Shown here piece by piece: positions 55,050-64,000 of a stretch of 64,000 bases of DNA. The notes below the pieces were generated by a model that saw only the letters and a program-made list of their open reading frames with translations, was not told where the DNA came from and searched no databases. Within the stretch, counting starts at the first letter, position 1, and every line of letters starts with the position of its first letter. The position numbers were made by a program, and so were the translations under genes. Location: assembly GCF_000003815.2 (NCBI RefSeq), contig NC_049980.1, positions 13,717,570 to 13,781,569 on the forward strand, written 5' to 3'. This stretch comes from Branchiostoma floridae (Eukaryota > Chordata > Leptocardii > Amphioxiformes > Branchiostomatidae).

Positions 55050-58000
55050 ATGGCAGTTTCTGTGTTTGCCTGGCTGCGGAAGTACCTGACCGTAGAGCCT
55101 GTGATGCTGCTGTACATGACTGGTGCATTCCTACAGTTCCCTATACAGCAGCAACTGGTCTACCAGAAAGTCTGTGTCCAGACCTACAATGACACCGTAC
55201 TCTGCAGCAACATAAGCGCACATGAAACAGAGGAAAAGTTTGTGGAGACAGTGGCATCTGGGTATCTCCTGTACCTGAACGTTGCAAATGTCATCCCTTC
55301 GGTGCTGGTCCTGTTCTTCCTCGGATCGTGGACCGACAAGTTTGGACGTAAAGCCGCAATGGTCCTTCCCTCCATCGGAGCCATGATAAGTGCTTCAAAC
55401 CTCATTATTCAGTCATATTTTGTCTATGCTGCAGTACCTTACCTCTTCATTGGGTCCATCGTGGCAGGCCTTACAGGAGGCTACGCCTGTGTCCTGATGT
55501 CCACCTACACGTACATAACAGATGTAACAGACGACACCATGCGCACATGGAGGATCGGCATCGTGGAGGCCATGACTGGTCTGGGGGCAACTATTGGCTC
55601 CGCTTTGGGAGGAGTCATGGTGGACCAACTTGGCTTCATGTGGGTTTTCATCCTGTATCTTATCTTGAATATCATTTTGATCGCCTACGTTGTGCTTTGG
55701 CTGAGAGAAACGGTACAGAAGAAGCCAGAAAACATCCAGGACCAGCCAACTGGGAAGGTAAATGGGCTGCTCAACATTGAGAACGTGAAGATGTGGGGGA
55801 GAGTCATTTGTAAGCCGAGGGAGAAGAGAGGACGACTTCACATCGTTCTCCTGCTCTGTGCATTCTTCATTAGCATCATAATTTTCATGGGTAAGTCCAT
55901 TCCACCAACCATCTGTTTTGAGACTTGTTATGATAGTAAACAAATTGGTTGTGGTTTCAAAGGTTTACTGCCAGTAACAAATGTGTCATGTCTCCTTTCC
56001 ATATTCATCATCCTAAAGCATGATTATCAATATAAAGTAAAGTGAACACTATCATGATGTATGAGGAAGAGGTTTACCAGCAATTGAAATTCTTTATTGA
56101 TAAAACACAACAATACTGTACAATGCTACAATAATATTCACTGATGAAAAGTTAGATTTTTGCCTCATTAAAAACAGTCTCAGGTATTATTGTAATCAGT
56201 TGTAGTGTTTGTAAGTTTGTCCTGGTGTGTGTCCATAGTTAGTGCCAGCTGCAGGGAGAAATGTGGTAATATGATACAAAGAGAATGGGATGTCTGATTT
56301 GGCTCTGCTCCAATGTTGTAGACAGGCAGGAAGTGATGAGTCAGGAGTACATGAACACAGCTATATCTGCATAGGCATTAAAGACAATGCATTTAGAGTT
56401 TGTTTACTTTTTTGTCTAGCATATAGCACACCTAGTTATTACTAGTTAAATGCTGTTTTATGAAAAGATGATATAGCCAGCATTACCAATTTATTGAACC
56501 CCCCTCCATCTCAGGCTGGAGTGACATAGGGTTCCTGTTTGTGAAGTACCAGCTGGGATCACAGTGGAGCAGCACCATGTATGGGACCTTCCTGGCTGTC
56601 AGTGGAATACTGGCAGTAAGTGAAACTTGATATGCTAAGTATTACTGCTACCATAGTACTACTGCATTATGCTCAGCACATAAATTTAGGAAACTTAAAT
56701 TTGATCAGTCATGTCTCTGTTATAACTTTGTTTAGTATTATGTATCATCGGAAAGCTTATTAATCACTCTTTATTATTTACATGTCATGATCTGACACTC
56801 AACGTTCAAATATCAGAGCTCAGAGCATGCAATTGTATTAAAAAAAGTAGCTGATAGAGTACAGTAATTTTCCTGACAATACAGTGTCTGACATAAGTAA
56901 GGCGATTTCGGCCCTTTTTTGGATGACCCACTAACAAAATCAGTCAAAGTATTATCACAAAAATCTTAAAGCAAAACACAAATCAATGGCTTTCTAACAA
57001 CATGTCACATAATGCTAATCATTAAAGATCAAGGGACATGTGGTCAAGGAAAGTTTCAGGATTTTTTTTACAACCAACTCACATGCATAACTAGCCCTGG
57101 TGCATAACTCCTAGTTTTGAAATGTACAAATTTATCATAGCAAATAAGGTTAGCATAGTAAAAGTTACTTCCCTGGACTGTTTTTGTATGACTATGAGTT
57201 AAGATTTGGCAGCAGCCATCCTACTGATCATTTCCCTTTTCATTGCCATGTTCAGTTCTTAGGACTTTCACTGTTCCTACCGTTGCTGTCACGTTTCCTG
57301 GGGGACACTAAGCTGGGCCAGGTGGGCATGCTGTCCAGAGCAGCCAGCAACATCATGGTTGCCTTCACTACAACTGTTTGGATGCTCTTCCTAGGTATGT
57401 GTATATTGTGTCAGACAATACATGTGCATGTATCTGTCCTCTTATTAAGAATAGCAAAATGCTATACCTCTTGGCAGAAAGGTGGTCCAGAATGTGCACT
57501 GGCTAACACAGATTTTGTAGCACAACTGTTATTGTTGAAATTTGATCACAATACAAGCACACCTAACTATAAAGTAGTAGTTGAACATGTAAGGATCATA
57601 TGTGATTGTCAATCATGTAAATCATGTTTAGATTGGTTCCTATAGTAAGACAATACCAGTAACAAATAATTAGTGTGCTTGATTGAAAACTTAGGGACTG
57701 GTGACAGTAAAGATGATTTACTGAATTGTTCCAGAAATGCAACAATACTGAGATGATCCTGTCACTGACAGTATTATTTCAGTACCAATAGTTTGCTAAT
57801 GTTTGGTGGGGGTGATGAAGAGAATTACAGTGGGCAAAGTGGAAGAAGTTAGTTGGGGTTGTACCTGACATCCTTTTTTTGTACACATTCAGTCTGTGGC
57901 ACAACACTTTGTCAGAGCTTTGCTTTGTGTCAGTAACTTTCACAATTTGTAAAGTTAGAGTTAATCGTGCGTTACCTTTACAGGTCCTGTAATTGGATTG

Positions 58001-60371
58001 TTTTCTGGGTTTGGTGCTGCCTCTTTACGATCCCTTTTGTCAAAGGAAGTTGAACCCACAGAAAAAGGTAATTCATATTTATTCACATACTATAATGTGT
58101 TGTACCTGTAAATCTTGAAAGTAGATTTGCTGCTTTGCAGTATTGTGGCTGTATCCTCAAAGTTTAACTATGAATCACAACACCATGTTTATAAAATATG
58201 ATAAAGGACACTCTCAGCATTATCGTTTCAAAAGATATAAGAATAATGTACAAATTAATTTTGCCTACATGTACGACAGTCTTCTTGTTGTATCCATGCC
58301 TGAGTAGAAATCTAACGTTGGCAAACTGTCTAAAAAAACATGGAATTGTCTTCACACTCAAAGTCTGTGATATTGCTGTTCTAAAAAAAGTTAATATATG
58401 GCTATAGAAATACTGTAAATGCACAATGTTATAAAAGGGGACATAGTAAGCCATTGTACAAGTCATTAGATATTGATTTATTTGTTTGAACTGCAGGTGC
58501 ACTATTTTCTGTGGTGGCATCAGTGGAGGTGCTAAGTCAACTGCTGGCCAGTGTACTGTTCAACAATCTGTATCCCGCCACCCTCAGCTTCTTTCCTGGC
58601 TTCTGCTTCGTACTGATGGGGGGAGTTATGATCATTCCTATGAGTATACTACAGTGAGTGAAGTTTTCATATTTCATGCTCATTACAAAATGCATTGTAT
58701 CTAAATCTTAATCTGATTCTTATTGGGGCTCCTATTGGAATTAGAGGGTAGACCTCAGATTTCACAATAGTTTGGAGTAGGGCTGGGTATCGGTACAGCG
58801 TACTGGTACAAAATCGTTTTTTCTTATTGGACCGATCCAGAAAAAACGGACCTGAAAAAATTAGGCGGACCGGATGTTGGACCGATAAGAAACTTAACAG
58901 ATTATTTTATCAGGCATTCACAGGTTTTGGCACTTGCAGGTGGAAGAAAATAACAAGAGTGAAATAGAGAACAGAGTTTATAGTGATTTCTACCAAGTTT
59001 TACAGCCAATCGTACAGAGGCAGTTAGTGTTGTATGATTTTAAAACGCCAGTGTAAGTCTAATACTCCACCAAACAGATTTCTTTGTAGTGAAATGGACC
59101 ATTGGTATGAGTCTTACTGCATCAGGTCCAGGTTCAGGTCCGGACCTGGACCTGATCCTTTGGACCTGAACCGGACCTGGACCTGAATTTTCTGTACCGG
59201 TACCCACCCCTAGTTTGGAGAGTTATTTTTCCTTAATACAGATGTGATTGTTTTACTGTAATATTGGTTCAGCGCACCAAACTCACAAATATATATTCGA
59301 CACAATGAAATACTTGTCACTTCCTCAATCCAAGGAGGTTAAACCTCCTTGCTCAATCCAAGTATTTTCACTGGGGTGACTGTGCTGTGATTGCTAAGCA
59401 ACTAAAGATTTGATAGATGGCTCAAGAAAGGTCATAGATTTGTGAATTAGTTTTATTGTCTTTAGGTCAAACTTTCATATATTGCATAAAAATCCATAAC
59501 TTAATCAAGAGTCACACGAATCCACACGGATGCATCATGTAATGGGCTGGGGTTTGAACGGTCAGTATGGATAACTGTGATACCTCATTGTCCAGGTGGC
59601 TTGAGATGGACATTAAGCGTACCAGGTCCTACTCCACCCTTCAGGAGGAAGGTGAGACCCCAGACGAGAAGCAACCGTTATTACGTGACAAGTGAAAGTG
59701 TTATGAGGTGACCATATGGAGTTGGCAAGAGCAGTTTGCATCTCTTTGTTTCAGTGGAGTTACTAACAAAAAGCTCTTGCATGTCTTAACAGTCCAGATC
59801 TCAAACTCCTTTGTAGTGTCTTATCTCTGCATGGACAGTAGTTTCCCCTAGTAGTCATAATGCATGAATGTGTCACTTCATGGTGTATTAAATGCCACCC
59901 TGACTTGATTATATGAATGACATCTGTGCACACATTTCATCTATTTCCTAGAAAAAGTTAGGGACCATGCCATGACGCATCACATGTAGTTTTAGAGTGC
60001 CCTAGAGGGATGTCATCCATATAATCACAATCAAATCAGTATGGCCAAAATTCTACCCTGTTGATAGTGTTGACTGTTTGTAATTACCTCACAAATAACT
60101 CACACTCCTTTCCCTCACTTTCACTGTCCCCAGTATTGCATGCCAAATGAATAACATGATGTAACTTTTAAAAAACACCTGTAGAGAGTCTGCAATGGAG
60201 AATAGTATTTATTTAGATGTCATGTTTAACTGATGATAGTTTATTTTGTCCACTACAGGAACTGAGTTGGATGGATCTCCTGATGTCAGACTATCTCAGG
60301 ACTTACAGGCCTCTCCACAGTCCCCAGCACATCAACAATCTGAACCAGAAATATCCAATGTCACATGCTAG
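55050..60371 (+). CDS. SLC46: SLC46-type major facilitator transporter
   Basis: Exons 55050-55890, 56515-56615, 57256-57394, 57984-58067, 58497-58653, 59596-59651, 60259-60371; 496 residues, all phases agree. The first exon holds membrane helices 1 to 6, a first luminal loop with N-glycosylation sites (NDT, NIS) and two cysteines, and MFS motif A (GSWTDKFGRK, residues 92-101), the D-x-x-GR gate seen in the folate carrier SLC46A1. Helices 7 to 12 follow over four short exons. SLC46 members carry folates or other organic anions coupled to protons at the plasma membrane (A1) or lysosome (A3); which subtype this is cannot be told by eye. Reading past the donor at 59652 gives an alternative end at 59695 (473 residues) with the tail ETPDEKQPLLRDK. 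The start has a favourable context (AATCATGG). Confidence 0.87.
58778..59212 (-). mobile_element. hAT-type MITE, copy 3 (435 bp)
   Basis: Same family as 26699 and 50498 but reversed: TAGGGCTGGGTATCGG...GTACCCACCCCTA with perfect 8-bp duplications GTTTGGAG (58770-58777 and 59213-59220). It lies in the SLC46-like intron between exons 5 and 6. Confidence 0.92.
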
Positions 60372-60970
60372 TGTCTAGAGAAAATGTAGATACCCAATAT
60401 TTTGTGCTATAAATTATTTTGATTTACTTTTAAGCCCTTTATTTAAATGTTTGTTGTTATAAGTTTTAGCCAGAATTCATGGGTTGTAATTATTTTCACT
60501 TTTTTTCTTGCACTGTTATGATTTCTATCAGTATTTTTTGTATATTGGTGTAGAAGTTATTTCGTTACACCAGTGGCTATAATATAATCTCCCAAGCCAT
60601 CAACCAATATGAATGATGTGGTGCATCTTTTGTAAACAATTACAGGGATTGTGGAAAAACAAAGGAACCACTGATGTTGTCTATAATTTGCGCCATATCA
60701 AGTCGTAAAGGCAGGCAACTGTATTTTTTACATTTCGATGAGAACAAGCCTATAATCAAGAAAGTGACCCTCTGATAATCAACTGTCTTACCCTACCAGT
60801 AGTCAACAGGGGTCATCAACCACTAAAATTGATGAGAAATGAGGCAAAATCAAAGATTGTTGAGACCATGTTTGATTGTATCTGCATCTGCATATATACC
60901 CCCAAATGACCCCGCGAGGGGCAAAAGTAGGGGGGGGAGCTGAGGCTCCCGGGTTAGGGCGGGCAGGCCG
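60372..60970. other. SLC46-like 3'UTR and flank
   Basis: AT-rich downstream region of the transporter gene, convergent with the next minus-strand gene. No further coding exon was seen. Confidence 0.5.
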
Positions 60971-61026
60971 CCTGCCTGGCACGGAAGTGCTCAACGTTGG
61001 GAGCGCTTACAACCGTGCCAGGCAGG
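60971..61026. repeat. 56-nt stable hairpin in a GC-rich block
   Basis: CCTGCCTGGCACGGAAGTGC (from 60971) pairs with GAGCGCTTACAACCGTGCCA and GGCAGG (to 61026): a perfect 14-bp stem, a 4-base bulge, then an AAGTGCTC/GAGCGCTT stem with one mismatch and an AACGTTGG loop. The surrounding 60900-61110 is much more GC-rich than its AT-rich flanks, which suggests an inserted repeat of unknown kind. Confidence 0.65.
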
Positions 61027-61391
61027 GCATTCCACTCGGGAATTGTGCGTGGGGAAAAAAGAGTGTTTGTAGATGTCGGTGCGTGAATATGTCGGTGCGT
61101 GTTGGTGCGTGCGATTGTATCTCAGCTACAGTATAATAAAATCTTACCATGACTATCATAATTGTGGTCGTCTTTAACATAGTAGGTAACTTAGGGCAGT
61201 CTTGTTCACAATTATCAGGTGCAAGTTTATTCTCTGAGAAAATGCAATCATAACCATTATATATATGCACAATGTAGCAGCAATATCTTTGTATTCTTGA
61301 TAATGACTTGTATATCTATTCAATACAGGATTCTTATTGTTTTTGATAGCACTTTTTTTAAAGCACTGATTTGTGTAGTAAAGAAATCTTG

Positions 61392-63120
61392 TCATAGAGT
61401 CGCAGGTCCTTTTTTGGCAGATCCACTCATGTACTGTCTCAGCATCTTTGCAACATCCGGCGTGGCTTGGTTATATGCCATTAAGGCTGCGACATAAGTG
61501 GTGTTTATTGTCCATTTCCCCTCACTAGCATCCCATACCACATAACCGTCCAGTGCTCTGTTGGATCCAGGCTTCAATGTCTGAGACTTTGGTCTGACAG
61601 GCCATGGGGGCATTTTGGGGGTAGATAGGTTACTGCTTCCCTTCTCCACAACTAGTGCCCCGTTTTTAACCACAGGCGCGTTTCTACATGTGACAAGAAG
61701 GCGTGGGGATGCACAAGGTCCCTGCTGCTGAGTTTCCAGCTGTTGCGCCTCTGGAGAACTAAGATTGGCAATACCATACATCTCCGCTAGGCGGCGCTTT
61801 TCTTTTCCCACCTGTTGATAGTTCTGTTTGCGGTGGTACTTGCGGAAAGCGCCGAACGCCGGAGAGGCCGAGAGGTAACCCCCAACAGGGGACAGGAAGA
61901 CGGCCTCCGCAGAACTGGGTCTTCGGATATCTTCTGAACCTGAAATTTGAATAAAAGCAGAGATCACTAAATCGGCACTGCAAATGACGATTCAAGGGTA
62001 TACTTGAATCAAGAAACATGCACTACTTTTTATCCGATGAAATGTCAACTAATAAAAAGAGGTTCACAGTTTTATGACATTTTGCTAATTGAATTTTTTT
62101 TTAATTATTACTGGTAATTTAGAAAAAGAAGTCGAAATTCTTACGAAGCAGAAAGGTGACAAACATTATTAAAACGTCGTTTTTACCAGTGGTTTTCTCG
62201 GTGGGTGGTTTGGCGATGAGTTTTGACCTACTAGGACCACGTCTCGGTCCTGCTCTCTGCTGATCCGGCAGTCTGTTCGTCTGTACGGTTATCTTGGACA
62301 GGCCGGTTGTGGCGGGAACTTGTAGGGTGTTCTCACTGGTGCTGGCACCGGAGACGGAGTGGGCTTTAGCGGACGTACTATTCGTTGTCATGGAGACGGC
62401 GCCCTCCTCGCTGGACGGGCTACTGTATCGTTGTCTGTTTGTTGGCATAGGAACCGACGGATCCAAGTCGGGATCGGGAGTCTCCGTCATTTCTCTTGGT
62501 GTCCTGAAAACAGAACTTTACATATAACATCAGCTTATACTAGGGTCACGTTTTGAAACTGGCCCCGACTGGGTAGTGTGGGGGGATGAAAAGTCTGATA
62601 ATACCTATGTACAAACACACAAAATGTAAAAAAAATGGCCAGGAGCATGATTTCTATGTATTTACCGATAAACATTTTATTTTTCACTCCCACAAACGAG
62701 AATACTCAAAGCTCCTGATCGTTCCTGACCATGTCCTTACCTTGTTATAGTTGACGCCGAGTCACCTACTGAGTCTCCATCCTCAGACATGACAGGACTC
62801 TCCATCAGCTCCTGTTCCCCCAGACACGTGTACTTCTGTCGGTAATCCCTCATGTATGATCCGACGTCATCGAAATGTTGAAAGACGTACTTTTCTGGAG
62901 TCGCACTGCCTTTTCTTCTGCTTAACAAATTATTTGGTTGCTTGTACTTCGTGAGTTTACCTGCCGATGTCTGTGGTTGTTTTCTCCTGGAGTGCGGGAC
63001 TAGAGCCCACCCCTGTACGACATGTGCGTCACTGCGAGCTCGGAGGTCCGAACAGAAGCACAGTACGTCTTGGGACGGCTCGGAGTCTAAGAGAACCCGC
63101 ACACAAGTTGTATCCGCCAT
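61392..63120 (-). CDS. Uncharacterised three-exon protein, 414 residues
   Basis: Exons in transcript order: 62741-63120, 62187-62503, 61392-61939; GT-AG, phases agree. I chose the ATG at 63120 over the in-frame one at 63153 because CCCAACATGGCGG is a near-ideal initiation context. I do not recognise the family. The N-terminal 100 residues look folded (DVLCFCSDLRARSDAHVVQG, then PEKYVFQHFDDVGSYMRDYR). The middle third is Ser/Thr/Pro-rich and probably disordered. The third exon has a basic stretch (FRKYHRKQNYQQVGKEKRR) and a conserved-looking end (GYVVWDASEGKWTINTTYVA ALMAYN). There is no signal peptide or membrane segment, so it is probably cytosolic or nuclear. Confidence 0.75.
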
Positions 63121-63153
63121 GTTGGGAGGGGCTTTTTCGAACTGATTGCACAT

Positions 63154-64000
63154 TTTGAATCCCTACCCCACTGAATTCCATCCGTTTGTCGTTGTAGTTA
63201 TCACATCATCATCATCGCTAGACTGTACATGTACGTATAACACGACATTTTCTTATACGGGTTGTAGAACATCCTGCTAGCCTCGAGGCACCAGTTTTGT
63301 TGCATAGACCTGGAAAATCAAAACAGGTGTTTTGATAACATCATCATAGCATAGCATATAAACTAGGCATGTTGGTTTATGATGACTTTACTCGCGGTAT
63401 CTTGTTCTCTTTTGTCAGTTGATGATGATGCCCACTTCTTGCCCTTATGTACAAGTATCTGAAATTCCTAGGACAAAATATTTTTAGATCTGCTAAAGTA
63501 CCAAGGATAGCCACCATGAGACCCAAAACATATCCATAGACAAAATATTGTCACAATCCATCCAGAAGTCTTTGATGTGATGATCCGATAAAACACAGAA
63601 ACACACACAGACAAGCACTCCCCAACTATACCTTCATTTTCACTAGGTAATAATATTATATACAGGGTAAATTCATACACATTTCCTCACAAGCAGCGCC
63701 GATGATTGCCTTCCTGTCAAAATGTCAGGCACTAGCTATAGGTAAAACTGAAAATAACAAAGAGGGTCATAAGTTGCTCTTAGCAGCAGTATATAGAACA
63801 GGTTGTCAAATCGAACAACTATTTCAGTATAAGATATTGCAACATATCACTGTAAAAACGCCAAGATCGACCATTTACAAAGTATAGGCACGTTGGAATG
63901 CACAATAAAACCTGCCGTTTCTAGGCTGAGAAATGTTATGGCAATACTCTATTCTAATCAATCACCAGTTCAGGACCCTCTGTGTTTGTACTTTTTGCCC
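63154..64000. other. Upstream flank of the last gene
   Basis: Promoter side of the uncharacterised gene. A plus-strand open frame at 63702-63887 has no identifiable motif or splice support. Confidence 0.4.

Overview
The window looks like nuclear DNA of a marine invertebrate deuterostome, most likely a cephalochordate (amphioxus, Branchiostoma). This is an inference from three things: vertebrate-type gene families with one-to-one matches (PREB/SEC12, C8orf76, TMEM200, SLC46, NAALADL1), short exons with conventional GT-AG introns, and a dense load of small non-autonomous transposons, SINE-like repeats and microsatellites. Two 100-N assembly gaps are present (28364-28463 and 36546-36645). Gene models below were assembled by hand from splice sites and reading-frame phase; all close to whole codons.

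Layout. (1) 2005-7452, plus: a secreted lectin with signal peptide, three EPN/WND C-type lectin domains, one CUB domain and an acidic tail. (2) 9776-20211, plus: a 21-exon M28 metallopeptidase of the NAALADase family, 763 residues, best matched to NAALADL1. (3) 22545-27420, minus: PREB/SEC12, the ER guanine-nucleotide exchange factor for SAR1, lacking its first exon, which may lie in the first gap. (4) 28464-39875: a gene-poor stretch with a pogo-like MITE, a hAT-like MITE with perfect 8-bp target duplications, and a TTAA-flanked piggyBac-like MITE. (5) 39876-40607, minus: a single-coding-exon TMEM200-like membrane protein. (6) 40638-46911: gene-poor, with a LINE 3' fragment and a 5S-rRNA-headed SINE. 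(7) 46912-52887, minus: the C8orf76 orthologue, seven coding exons, 349 residues. (8) 55050-60371, plus: an SLC46-type major facilitator transporter with two possible C-termini, one carrying an acidic dileucine sorting motif. (9) 61392-63120, minus: a three-exon, 414-residue protein of unknown family.

The genes do not form a pathway; this is an ordinary animal gene neighbourhood. Genes 7 and 8 are divergent and may share regulatory DNA. The clearest unexplained structure is in the mobile DNA: three copies of one 435-466-bp hAT-type MITE, each with perfect 8-bp target duplications and each in an intron of a different gene; a roughly 100-bp near-palindromic foldback element in two copies; and a piggyBac-type MITE with long G/C runs in its inverted ends and a cluster of CRE-like TGACGTCA sites. 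On the protein side, the points to follow are the loss of the glutamate-pocket residues in the NAALADase despite an intact zinc site, a phase-neutral basic cassette exon in PREB, and the alternative SLC46 tails. No wholly new biological system is evident.
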